Below, piece by piece: positions 45,689 through 54,085 of a stretch of 64,000 bases of DNA. The stretch lies in NCBI RefSeq assembly GCF_004339745.1, contig NZ_SMGP01000004.1, positions 186,001 through 250,000 of the forward strand, written 5' to 3'. Below the pieces are notes generated by a model. It had not been told where the DNA came from, did not search any database, and was given only the letters and a program-made list of their open reading frames with translations. A program made the position numbers and the translations under genes. The first letter of the stretch is position 1, and each line of letters starts with the position of its first letter. This DNA is from Paraburkholderia sp. BL9I2N2. Lineage in GTDB: Bacteria; Pseudomonadota; Gammaproteobacteria; Burkholderiales; Burkholderiaceae.

Positions 45689-45727
45689 GCCGCGCGACCG
45701 CTGCAAGATAGCGTAGTGTCGCGCGGC
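45689..45727. terminator. Likely bidirectional terminator between norR and the GST gene
   Basis: GCCGCGCGAC and GTCGCGCGGC form a perfect 10-bp stem with a 19-base loop that itself contains CGCT/AGCG. It sits between two converging genes. No T tract is present on either side. Confidence 0.6.
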
Positions 45728-45746
45728 ACGACCAACGGGTAGACGC

Positions 45747-46430
45747 TTAAGTGGCTACGTCTTCGTTTTGCGGAAATAGCGCGCGACGTGTCTCGTCGTC
45801 GAACTCGGCTTTCAGCGTCAGCTTGTCCTTCAATGCTTGTGCGCGCGCCGCGGCTGGACGTGCGGAGATTTCGTCCACGACGCGCTTCACGTTCGGATAC
45901 GCGCTCAGACCCGCTTCACCGAGAATGTAGCCGGCGAAGCAAGCCCAGCCCCACAGCGCGATATCCGCGACGGAATAAGTATCGCCGGCCAGATACTTCG
46001 ACGTCGCAAGGCGCTCGTCCAGCACGCGATAGTGGCGCTCCACTTCCTTCAGATAGCGATTGCGCGCATAGGGCAGCGGCGTCGGCGCGTGATGCAGAAA
46101 GTGCACCGCCTGGCCCGAGAAGGGCGACAGTCCGGTCGCGACGAACATCAGCCACGACAACGCCTGTGCGCGTTCGCCAGCCGATGCCGGCAGGAACCGT
46201 TCATGTTTCGTCGCGAGGTGCAGCAGGATGGCGTGCGAATCGAACACGGTCACGCCGTCGTCGGTAATCGCCGGGACTTTTGCGTTCGGATTGATGCGGA
46301 GAAACTCGGGGCGATGTTGTTCGCCCTTGAACGTGTCGACCGCGATCAGTTCGAACGGGGTCTGCAGTTCTTCGAGCATCAACGCGACTTTCATCGGGTT
46401 CGGCGACGGGTGGAAGTAAAACTTCAGCAT
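45747..46430 (-). CDS. Glutathione S-transferase
   Basis: About 227 residues. The N-terminal thioredoxin-like fold has the pattern MLKFYFHPSPNPMKVALMLE and the glutathione-binding NAKVPAITDDG-x-DSHAIL. A helical C-terminal domain follows (YSVADIALWGWACF). I chose ATG 46430, with GGAGATCGTC, over an ATG 48 bases upstream. Substrate unknown. Confidence 0.9.
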   Translation of the reverse strand: MLKFYFHPSPNPMKVALMLEELQTPFELIAVDTFKGEQHRPEFLRINPNAKVPAITDDGVTVFDSHAILLHLATKHERFLPASAGERAQALSWLMFVATGLSPFSGQAVHFLHHAPTPLPYARNRYLKEVERHYRVLDERLATSKYLAGDTYSVADIALWGWACFAGYILGEAGLSAYPNVKRVVDEISARPAAARAQALKDKLTLKAEFDDETRRALFPQNEDVAT

Positions 46431-46635
46431 GACGATCTCCATGGAATAAGGGGCAGGGCAGATGACGACCGGCGGCACAGCGCCGCTCGGATTCGTGCCG
46501 CGGTGGCTGCCCGGTCGTTGCGACCTTTGGTGATGATGGGCTGCCGGGCCGCTTTTGCCGTACGACTATTCCGATGAGAACGTTCGAACGATTCGCACGT
46601 GTTGTCACGAACGAATCGGGATCGCCTGCTTGCCG

Positions 46636-46779
46636 TTACTCCGCGATCGAAAAGCGCGACGGGCGCTTTTGCGGTGCCTTGGTCGGACGCTCAACGCGCG
46701 AGGTAGCGCCGCGAATGAAAAGAATTGCGCAAAAGGCCACCATGGCCCAAATGCAGAGAATTACCGTCAGAGCGCTCAT
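46636..46779 (-). CDS. Small single-helix membrane protein
   Basis: A 47-residue frame: MSALTVILCIWAMVAFCAIL forms an N-terminal membrane helix, then FIRGA and a basic tail ending PSRFSIAE. Helix-plus-basic-tail proteins of this size are common in Burkholderiales; function unknown. Codon use fits the neighbours. No strong ribosome site is seen, so the call is moderate. Confidence 0.5.
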   Translation of the reverse strand: MSALTVILCIWAMVAFCAILFIRGATSRVERPTKAPQKRPSRFSIAE

Positions 46780-46832
46780 TTCAGTTTTCAGATGTAGAGA
46801 CTGCGATTGGTGCTGTCCGACCTGCGGGCCGG

Positions 46833-47123
46833 TCAGTGTGTCGTATGCGGACCGCTGCCGTCAAACAGAAGCTCGTCGATCAGGCGCGTGGCGAGTGCGA
46901 GTTGCTGTTCGAGCGACGCACGCGCCGCTTCCGCGCCTGCCGCGTCGCCACGGGCGGCGGCGTCGTAAGTCTGCGTCGCGAGGCACAGCACACTCTCCGA
47001 CGCGAGGTGCAACCCGCGCATCGTTTCGGCGTCTGCGTCTGGCACCGGGCTGGTCCATTCTGTCGTCGAAGCGGCCGGCAGGCTGATTTCGAACTCGTTA
47101 TCTTTATCGTGGCGGGTAGACAT
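46833..47123 (-). CDS. Hypothetical acidic/Ala-rich protein
   Basis: A 96-residue protein starting MSTRHDKDNEFEISLPAAST. The second half is an Ala-rich helix (YDAAARGDAAGAEAARASLE). A GGAG ribosome site lies before the start. No family recognised. Small polar proteins like this occur near stress genes, but this is not evidence of function. Confidence 0.55.
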   Translation of the reverse strand: MSTRHDKDNEFEISLPAASTTEWTSPVPDADAETMRGLHLASESVLCLATQTYDAAARGDAAGAEAARASLEQQLALATRLIDELLFDGSGPHTTH

Positions 47124-47318
47124 CGCAGGCTCCTTGCGCAATTGGCACGATGTCAGTGTGCGCCGGCGTTTCTGGTTTCAATCGGGCGAATAGAAGCCTG
47201 TTTTTTAGTCAATCCTCGATGATTGGGAAGTCGAAGTATTCAGCTGAAGAATAGGCCTGCGGCGCGGCCGCCGGCGCGCTTTTGCAAGCGGGCAGAAGCG
47301 TTGCCGCGCGATCCAGCG

Positions 47319-48971
47319 CTATCGCGCGTCTTGCTGCAGATATTTGTGGGCAAACGCGATTGCCATGCTGCCCTCGCCGACCGCGGAAGCCACGCGTTTG
47401 ACCGGACTCAGCCGTACATCGCCGCAGGCAAACACGCCGGGCACGCTCGATTCGAGCAGGTAGGGATCCCTGTCATGGGACCAGCGTCCGGCCTTGACGA
47501 CGTCGTCGCCGGTGAGCACGTAGCCGCGCGCATCGCGTGCGATTTCCTCGGGCAACCACGCGGTCTCCGCGTCGGCGCCAATGAACACGAACAAGGCCCC
47601 GCAATCGTGCCGGCGCACTGCCTCGATCGACGCGTCGCGCACGTCGATCGCCGTCAGATGGGTGTCGCCGTACGCGCCCACGACTTCCGATCGCAGTCGC
47701 ACCGCGACGTTCGACTTGCCGCGCAGTTGCTCGATCAGATAGCGCGACATGCTCTTGTCGAGCGAATCGCCGCGCAGGACGAGCGTCACCATGCGCGCGT
47801 GATTGGCAAAATACAACGCGGCCTGCCCAGCCGAATTGCCGCCGCCGATCAGATACACGTCGAGTCCATGCGTCGCGTTCGCTTCGCTGCGCGACGCGCC
47901 GTAGTAAATACCCTTACCGATAAACCGGTCGAAACCTTCGATCGAGAGGCGCCGCCACGTGACGCCCGTCGCAAGAATGATCGTTCGCGTCCGGATGATG
48001 TCGCCGCCGTCGAGGTGAACGCTGCGCGCCTGCACATCGATCCGGCCGACGGACCGCGTCACCAGAATCTCCGCGCCAAGCCGCCTTGCCTGCTGCAGTG
48101 CGCGGCTTGCCAGTTCATCCCCGGAGACACCGTTGGGAAAGCCGAGGTAGTTCTCGATACGCGAAGAGGTGCCGGCCTGTCCGCCGGGCGCTTCACGCTC
48201 CAGCACGATAGTGCGCAAGCCTTCCGATGCGCCGTACACCGCCGCGGCGAGCCCAGCCGGGCCACCGCCGATGATCATCGTGTCGTATTCGGTGAGGCGA
48301 GGCTGCGTCTGCAGACCCAGCAGCCCGGCAAGCTCGCGCGCCTCAGGCCGGTTCAACACCGTGCCGTCGACCAGTCGCAACGACGGACACTCTTCCTCTG
48401 TCGGACAGGTTCCGGGCCAACGCTTGGGCAGTTCGGGCGCGTCGGGCGTCATCCAGTCGTAGCTAATCTGGTTGCGGGCGAGAAAATGCCGCAGCGCCGT
48501 ACAGGCGTCGTCCCAGCGGCTGCCGACCATGGTGACGCGCGCCTTGGGCGGCTCAGCGGAAAGCCCTTGCAACCCGCCGATGCGTTCGCGAGCGAGCGCG
48601 CCCATCTTGAGCGCCACATCCGGCGATGCGGCGGCCAGTACGTAATAACGCTGGGCGTCCACACGCATCACACGCGACGGTTCCGCCGCGCGGTAAGCGC
48701 CCGGAAACGGTGAACTCAGCGCAAGCGGCACTTCGCCGAAGATCGTGCTGGGCAGACGCCAGCCTAGCGTGCGCTCGATACCGTCGAACGTCTTGATGAC
48801 TTCCATCTTGCCGGTGAGAACGACATACAGCGCGCGCTCGCCGCCTTCGTGAACCGCGAATTCGCCTGCGCATAGATGAAGGTCCGCGGAGGTGTGCGCG
48901 AGATTGTCGAGTTCGTCGTCGGAGAGTGTTGCAAAGAGCGGTACTGTCCGGATGTCGTCGATGGTCAGCAT
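47319..48971 (-). CDS. cNMP-binding/thioredoxin-reductase-like FAD protein without redox cysteines
   Basis: About 550 residues. A cyclic-nucleotide-binding domain occupies the first 120 (LFATLSDDELDNLAHTSADL, then FGEVPLALSSPFPGAYRAAE). A linker follows, then an FAD/NAD domain: GGGPAGLAAAVYGASEGLRT and, for NAD, YLIGGGNSAGQAALYF. Where thioredoxin reductase has CxxC, this has YYGASRSEA, so no disulphide site exists. The C-terminal GVFACGDVRLSPVKRVA is conserved. It is probably a flavoprotein reductase regulated by cAMP-like ligands; the electron acceptor is unknown. Confidence 0.86.
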   Translation of the reverse strand: MLTIDDIRTVPLFATLSDDELDNLAHTSADLHLCAGEFAVHEGGERALYVVLTGKMEVIKTFDGIERTLGWRLPSTIFGEVPLALSSPFPGAYRAAEPSRVMRVDAQRYYVLAAASPDVALKMGALARERIGGLQGLSAEPPKARVTMVGSRWDDACTALRHFLARNQISYDWMTPDAPELPKRWPGTCPTEEECPSLRLVDGTVLNRPEARELAGLLGLQTQPRLTEYDTMIIGGGPAGLAAAVYGASEGLRTIVLEREAPGGQAGTSSRIENYLGFPNGVSGDELASRALQQARRLGAEILVTRSVGRIDVQARSVHLDGGDIIRTRTIILATGVTWRRLSIEGFDRFIGKGIYYGASRSEANATHGLDVYLIGGGNSAGQAALYFANHARMVTLVLRGDSLDKSMSRYLIEQLRGKSNVAVRLRSEVVGAYGDTHLTAIDVRDASIEAVRRHDCGALFVFIGADAETAWLPEEIARDARGYVLTGDDVVKAGRWSHDRDPYLLESSVPGVFACGDVRLSPVKRVASAVGEGSMAIAFAHKYLQQDAR

Positions 48972-49156
48972 GGCTGTGTCCAAACAGGCAAGGGGGGAGG
49001 AGGATCAGTCTGCGGGAGATCGTTGTTTACGACAACGCGTACCGCCACTGCGCGAGAGACAGGAGGCAGTCCGAATCAGTATAGGATGTTCGCCTGCCAA
49101 CTTTATGGCTAACACGTGTCTCGGTTTCCGTTGACGCGAGCCTGCCGCAACGTTCT

Positions 49157-49270
49157 TCACCCCTGCTTCTTTCCGCACATCTCATCCTGCGACTCGAGCG
49201 CGGCGACCATCTCGCCGTCCGGCGTGGTCAGATACGACGGTCGCGCAACACGCTGCGACAACAGTTCCAT
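49157..49270 (-). CDS. Possible small protein or gene remnant
   Basis: A 37-residue frame, MELLSQRVARPSYLTTPDGE then MVAALESQDEMCGKKQG. The frame is open upstream of the ATG with protein-like sequence (CDHVPPI), so it may be the tail of a truncated gene. It lies in the 414-base spacer 48972-49385, which also has an AGGTTA-N6-TAACCT palindrome at 49317-49334. Low confidence. Confidence 0.3.
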   Translation of the reverse strand: MELLSQRVARPSYLTTPDGEMVAALESQDEMCGKKQG

Positions 49271-49316
49271 GATAGGCGGCACGTGATCGCAATCGGTTCG
49301 CCATCCGGAATATCTT

Positions 49317-49334
49317 AGGTTAACGAACTAACCT
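49317..49334. repeat. Short palindrome in the spacer before the NHL gene end
   Basis: AGGTTA-ACGAAC-TAACCT, perfect 6-bp arms. Could be an operator for the small frame at 49270; chance is not excluded. Confidence 0.35.
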
Positions 49335-49385
49335 GCAGTGTCAAACGAAAACTGCCGCCCGTCGCACCGCCTCACACAACGCCGG

Positions 49386-50534
49386 TCAGGCGTGCAGAAC
49401 CAGTTTCTGCACGCGCCAGTTCAGCAGTTCAGCCACGAACAGGACGTTCTCGGCCGGGCACGCCATCTGATGAATCCAGCCGAACTGCTTCGGTTGCTTG
49501 CCGGCTTTACCGAGTACGCCGAGCACCTTGCCGTCGAGCGTCATCTTGTAGATGCGGCCCGGAAAAGCGTCGGCGCTATAGAGCACCTGGTTCGGTCCCG
49601 GCGAGATGCAGATTGCCCACGGCGAGCCGGGTGCAAACGTGCCGGCCGCGATTGCCGCTTCGTCCGGCATGTCGCCGATCGCCGGACGTGCGTCCGGCGG
49701 CACCGGCACGTCGATCGTGAATTGCCGCAGGAAAGTCCCTTCGGTGTCGAACACCTGGATGCGCCGGTTGCTGCGGTCCGCGACATAGACGTTGTCGTGC
49801 GCGTCGAGCGCGATGCTATGCGGCGTATGAAATTGCCCCGGCCCCGTACCGCGCTCGCCCCATGACTTGATCCAGTTGCCGTCGCGGTCGACTTTCGCGA
49901 CGCGCGAGTTGATATAGCCGTCGCTGATATACGTGTTGCCCGCCACGTCCCATGCTACGTCCGTGACCTGGCGAAAGCGCCCGGGCTCGGCGGGCAATGG
50001 CGGATTGGGGTGCTTCAGCGGCGCGGTTTCTTCGTCGGAGGCTTCCTGTTTGCGGCCGAACACCATGGCGACGCGTCCGTCCGGTGTGAACTTGATCACC
50101 ATGTCGGAACCTTTGTCCGTCACCCAGATGTTGTCTTGCCGGTCGATCTTGACCGTATGCGCGAACGACCATGCATATAGGTTGTGCCCGATCTCGCGCA
50201 CGAAGCGTCCGTCGGGCGCGAACTCGAGAAGTTGCGCGGCCGCCGCGCCGTATGCCGGTCCAGTCGAGTTGCCGCGCGACAGCACGAAGATATGCCCATG
50301 CGAATTGAGTGAAACGCCGGAGCACTCACCGAAATACACATCTTTGGGCAAATGAACGGGATTTGGAATCGAGTCGTAAGCAATCGAGGGTACTGTGGGT
50401 GAGTCCGCGAAAGCCGGTGGTATCGCGAGTCCGGCAGCGGTGCCCGCGACGAGGCTCAAAAAAGTGCGGCGACTCATTGCCCGATGCTCGGCGCTGCCAC
50501 AGCACGGGCAAAACGACCCATATTGCTCGCTCAT
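49386..50534 (-). CDS. Tat-exported NHL-repeat (six-bladed propeller) protein
   Basis: About 382 residues. The N-terminus has FCPCCGSAEHRAMSRRTFLS, a Tat-type signal with twin Arg and a hydrophobic run (LVAGTAAGLAIPPAF). The body is a beta-propeller with repeated units such as QFHTPHSIALDAHDNVYVAD and FTPDGRVAMVFG, typical of NHL proteins and of peptidyl-alpha-hydroxyglycine lyase homologues. It is probably periplasmic; catalytic activity is not shown. The start is fixed by GGAGACATCGG. The two cysteine pairs before the signal are unusual. The 345-base spacer upstream shows nothing else. Confidence 0.82.
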   Translation of the reverse strand: MSEQYGSFCPCCGSAEHRAMSRRTFLSLVAGTAAGLAIPPAFADSPTVPSIAYDSIPNPVHLPKDVYFGECSGVSLNSHGHIFVLSRGNSTGPAYGAAAAQLLEFAPDGRFVREIGHNLYAWSFAHTVKIDRQDNIWVTDKGSDMVIKFTPDGRVAMVFGRKQEASDEETAPLKHPNPPLPAEPGRFRQVTDVAWDVAGNTYISDGYINSRVAKVDRDGNWIKSWGERGTGPGQFHTPHSIALDAHDNVYVADRSNRRIQVFDTEGTFLRQFTIDVPVPPDARPAIGDMPDEAAIAAGTFAPGSPWAICISPGPNQVLYSADAFPGRIYKMTLDGKVLGVLGKAGKQPKQFGWIHQMACPAENVLFVAELLNWRVQKLVLHA

Positions 50535-50879
50535 CCGATGTCTCCTTTTTGTATCGCGTACGGTCATGTTCCGTTTGGCGAAGCCAACGTCCCGAACGCG
50601 CAGGAGCAATCGTAGTGCACATTTCGCGCGATAGCCAAGTCGTCGTGCGGCTACCGGCAATGTGTGGACAGCGAGACTCGCTATCTGCAATACAACCTGC
50701 TTTCAGCTTCGAGTCTGCGATGAAGTGTGCGTGGCATCGTGCACATGCTTTCGGCGATGTGGTCGATTGCAACGACTTGCCGAGTTTGAGTGACACGCGA
50801 CAGCCTGGTTGCCGCATGGTTGATCAGACCATCCGTTGATCGAAAACCAGCAGTCATTCAATTAGTTCGGACTGCAATC

Positions 50880-51446
50880 TTACTGTGTGCCGCTCGGTGC
50901 CGGTCCCTGAGAGGCAGCATTCACCCGTGCGGATTCCCTCACGAGTTCCTGCGTCATCGCGGCGGCGACGGGGTTCGAACCGCGGTGGTCCTGGCTGGTC
51001 GGCGCGGCTTGCATCGGCGGCGGCATAGGCAACGACGGATCGGGTTTGGAAGATTCCCTGACGAGTTGCTCCGTCATAGCCGCCGCGACGGCATTCGAGC
51101 CATGCCGGGTCAGATCGTCGCGCGCGCGGCCCGGCTGTTTATGTCGCGATGCTTGTGGCTGCGCTGCCGTTTGCGCATCATTGGCGATGGGGCCAGATTT
51201 AGACGGCAACGGTGCGCCCGCGATCTCGCCCGTGCTGTTCGCGGACGGCGAAGTGGGAACCACGTTGCCCGCGGTCACATGCGTGCCGTCCGCTCGCGGA
51301 TCGACCGCCGCCGTCGTGACGGAGTTGGCCGTTACCGTGTCCGGCGCCGCCTCGGAGCGATTGCCCTTAGGGAGAAGCTGGTAAGAGATGAATCCCACGT
51401 CCACCAGAACCAGCGCGATTATCAACGCCTTGCCTGTATTCGTCAT
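50880..51446 (-). CDS. Hypothetical membrane-anchored protein with repeats
   Basis: About 188 residues. An N-terminal hydrophobic helix (ALIIALVLVDVGFISYQLL) anchors a long Ala/Pro/Ser-rich region. A repeated motif occurs twice near the C-terminus: GSNAVAAAMTEQLVRES and GSNPVAAAMTQELVRES. I use ATG 51446. It has no recognised family; the periplasmic part looks disordered with short helical modules. Confidence 0.55.
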   Translation of the reverse strand: MTNTGKALIIALVLVDVGFISYQLLPKGNRSEAAPDTVTANSVTTAAVDPRADGTHVTAGNVVPTSPSANSTGEIAGAPLPSKSGPIANDAQTAAQPQASRHKQPGRARDDLTRHGSNAVAAAMTEQLVRESSKPDPSLPMPPPMQAAPTSQDHRGSNPVAAAMTQELVRESARVNAASQGPAPSGTQ

Positions 51447-51592
51447 ATCCAACACCGAGTCGTTCGAGTGAGGTGATCGAATCATGATAATCGACCGCCA
51501 AAAAACATTTTGGGCGGCGTTTTGCAATGCGATTTATTCGGTTTTCTCCACGCGTTTTGACACCGTTTTGACATCCCCCGTCAGCTAATCCC

Positions 51593-52597
51593 TCAGCTAC
51601 CCGCAGGTTCTCCGCGTTTCGCTCCGAAGTCCCAGCGTTGCGCCTGCGCAGTCTCGACTTTGGCGGGCAACAATCCGGCCTGAAAGAATGTATCCGCGAT
51701 CTTTTGCTGCTCGCCGAAATTCTGCGCAAGAACCGGGCGCACCAGATAACTGCGGCGCGCATTCGCACGTTCAATCGTGGCGGCGTCGAGTCCCCAGATC
51801 GGCGCGAGCGTCTGGGCCGCTTCCTGAGGATGCGCGCGCAGCCAAACGCCTGCTTGCGTCAACTGGTCGAACACGATCTGGATAACCTCGGGGTGCGCCG
51901 CTGCGAAGCGATTCGACGCGAGATAGTAGCGCTGATACGACGCGAGTCCTTTGCCGTCCGCGAGAATGCGCACGTCCGCGTCGCGATCGACGGATGCGAC
52001 GTACGGATCCCACGTGATCCACGCATCGACGCTGCCGCGCTCGAAGGCCGCGCGGCCGTCGGCCGGGGTGAGGTAACTGATTCGCACATCCGCGGGCGTG
52101 AGGCCTGCCTTGATGAGCGCCGCAAGCAGCAGATAGTGGCTGCCGGCGGCCTTGGTCACGGCAATGCGCTTGCCCTTGAGATCGGCGAGCGAATGGAGCG
52201 CACCGTCCTGTTTGACGATGATCGCCTGCGCGCCCGGCGACGGCGCTTCCTGCGCGACATAGACGAAGCGCGCGTGCGCGGCTTGCGCGAAGATCGGCAC
52301 CGTGTCGGCGACGTCCGCGCTGAAATCGACAGCCTCGACATTGAGCGCTTCGGCCAAGGGCAGGCCGCTCGAAAATTCATTCCACGACACGCGCACGCCC
52401 AGCGGCGCGAGGGCCTTGTCGAGCGACCCGCGCGCCTTGAGCAGCGTGATCAACGTCGACGACTTCTGATAGCCGACCCGCAGCGTAATGGATTCGCCGC
52501 TCGCAGCCGATGTTTGCGCGTAGCTGCGCGCCGCGAGCGTAGTCAGCGAGGAAGCCAGCGCGACGCGAATAAAAGCCCGTCTGTTGAGCAGCGCCAT
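51593..52597 (-). CDS. SsuA-like sulfonate/nitrate-type ABC binding protein (A)
   Basis: 334 residues. A Tat-like signal (RRAFIRVALASSLTTLAARS) precedes the NMT1/SsuA fold: SITLRVGYQKSSTLITLLKA, then DLKGKRIAVTKAAGSHYLLL and GSVDAWITWDPY. Such proteins bind aliphatic sulfonates or related small sulphur compounds. No matching permease or ATPase gene lies nearby. It is divergent from a second binding protein, with an AT-rich palindrome between. Confidence 0.86.
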   Translation of the reverse strand: MALLNRRAFIRVALASSLTTLAARSYAQTSAASGESITLRVGYQKSSTLITLLKARGSLDKALAPLGVRVSWNEFSSGLPLAEALNVEAVDFSADVADTVPIFAQAAHARFVYVAQEAPSPGAQAIIVKQDGALHSLADLKGKRIAVTKAAGSHYLLLAALIKAGLTPADVRISYLTPADGRAAFERGSVDAWITWDPYVASVDRDADVRILADGKGLASYQRYYLASNRFAAAHPEVIQIVFDQLTQAGVWLRAHPQEAAQTLAPIWGLDAATIERANARRSYLVRPVLAQNFGEQQKIADTFFQAGLLPAKVETAQAQRWDFGAKRGEPAGS

Positions 52598-52785
52598 GAT
52601 TCATAGTCCTTGAGTCGAGTCTGAAAAGAAGGCCAATCGGCCATGCTAGCAACGACCCTGTGCGGCGCGAACTGATGGTTTCAGCTAAAGATCGAACGCC
52701 AGCGCATAAGCGCATGCGTGCATCGAAAACACAGAGCGAATGAGGCGATCCGCATGCGCCATTAAATGCAAAAGATAAATATTGA

Positions 52786-52819
52786 TTCGATATAAACATA
52801 TCGAAAGAGAATAATTCTC
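52786..52819. promoter_or_regulatory. AT-rich palindromic region between two SsuA-like genes
   Basis: TTCGATAT-AAAC-ATATCGAA (52786-52805) and GAGAAT-A-ATTCTC (52807-52819) lie side by side in an AT-rich patch. They sit in the 272-base divergent spacer, suitable for operators of a shared regulator such as CysB/Cbl; that identity is a guess. Confidence 0.55.
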
Positions 52820-52869
52820 AGATGCCGTCTTCGTCGCTACGCTTGCTGGCACATCGTCAGCGAGGGCAT

Positions 52870-53865
52870 ATGGCCGGTTCTATTTCTACTTCGTTTTCCG
52901 CACGGCGGCGTGCACTCAAACTCTTGAGCGCAGTGCCGGCGTTCGCCGCATCGGGCGCATTCAATTCACTCGACGTACAGGCTGCCGACCTCGCCTCGGT
53001 CACGCTCGTACTCGGCGATCAGGCGGGCGGCACGCGTGCTTTGTCCGAAGCGGCCAAGGTGCTCGACGGTGCACCGTACGCGTTTCGCTGGGCTAATTTC
53101 CAGGGCGCGGCGCCGCTCTTCGAAGCACAGCGCGCGGGCGCCGTCGATCTCGCGCCGGCCGGCGATTTGCCGGTGCTTGCCGCAGCCGTGGGCGACCCGA
53201 CGCTGAAGATCGTCGCCACGCGCGTCGGTTCCGGCGAACAACTCGGCATTCTGGTCGCGCAGGACTCGAAGATCCGCACGGTCGCGGACCTGAAGGGGCG
53301 CACAGTGTTCGTTTCGTCAGCGCGGGGCAGCATTTCGCAGTTCCAGCTTTATGGCGCGTTAGCCGAAGCCGGTCTCTCGAAAGATGACGTCAACGTCCGT
53401 TTCATCCTGCCCGTCGATGCGTTTGCCGCATTCGCGTCCGGCTCGATCGACGTGTGGGCCACATTCGATCCGTACTACGGCATCGCCGTGCAACGCGGCG
53501 CGCGCGTTCTGCGTGACGGCACCGGCATCAATAGCGGGCTGGGTTTCATTACGGCCTCGGGGGCGGCCCTTGCGGAACCGCGCAAACGCGCGGCGATTGC
53601 CGACGTGTTGTTGCGATTCCAGCGCGCGGGCGATTGGGCGCTCGCGAATCCCGACGCCTACGCGCAAATCTACGCGACGCTGACGCGATCGCCGCTCGCT
53701 GCCGCGAAGCGCATTACGCAGCGCGCGTCGCTGAAACAGCACTTCGTCAACGAGGCGGATATCAGTGCGCTGCAGAAGGTCGCCGACAGCGCTAATCGCG
53801 ACGCGATTCTGCCGCGGCGCATCGACGTGCGCGCGATTTCCGACACACATATCGCGAACGTGTGA
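52870..53865 (+). CDS. SsuA-like ABC binding protein (B)
   Basis: About 331 residues. The N-terminus has a Tat-like stretch (SARRRALKLLSAVPAFAASG) and a signal end near VQAADLAS. The body (AVDLAPAGDLPVLAAAVGDP, DLKGRTVFVSSARGSISQFQ, GSIDVWATFDPYYGI) is an NMT1/SsuA-type fold. I use ATG 52870 with GAGGGCAT, because the earlier ATG at 52822 has no ribosome site and lies against a palindrome. No permease or ATPase accompanies it. Confidence 0.84.
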   Translation: MAGSISTSFSARRRALKLLSAVPAFAASGAFNSLDVQAADLASVTLVLGDQAGGTRALSEAAKVLDGAPYAFRWANFQGAAPLFEAQRAGAVDLAPAGDLPVLAAAVGDPTLKIVATRVGSGEQLGILVAQDSKIRTVADLKGRTVFVSSARGSISQFQLYGALAEAGLSKDDVNVRFILPVDAFAAFASGSIDVWATFDPYYGIAVQRGARVLRDGTGINSGLGFITASGAALAEPRKRAAIADVLLRFQRAGDWALANPDAYAQIYATLTRSPLAAAKRITQRASLKQHFVNEADISALQKVADSANRDAILPRRIDVRAISDTHIANV

Positions 53866-54085
53866 CGCGCAAGAGCCGATAACCTGGCATGAGCGGGCCG
53901 GTGCGTCCGGCGCGCCTACGCAACCGGCGTTTTCACGCCGTTGGCCGGACCAACGACGTCATAACGTGACGTCATGGGCACTCCAACAATTCGGGCGTTG
54001 TCGCGGATAAATAGACTCACTATATTGGGCTCAACGATGCATGACATCGACGATATGTTCGCTCAACCGTCTCGAGGACCCCGTC

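Noticed and set aside
47223..48713. Long plus-strand frame opposite the cNMP-flavoprotein
   Set aside because: Same reason: shadow of a well-supported minus-strand gene with no motifs of its own.
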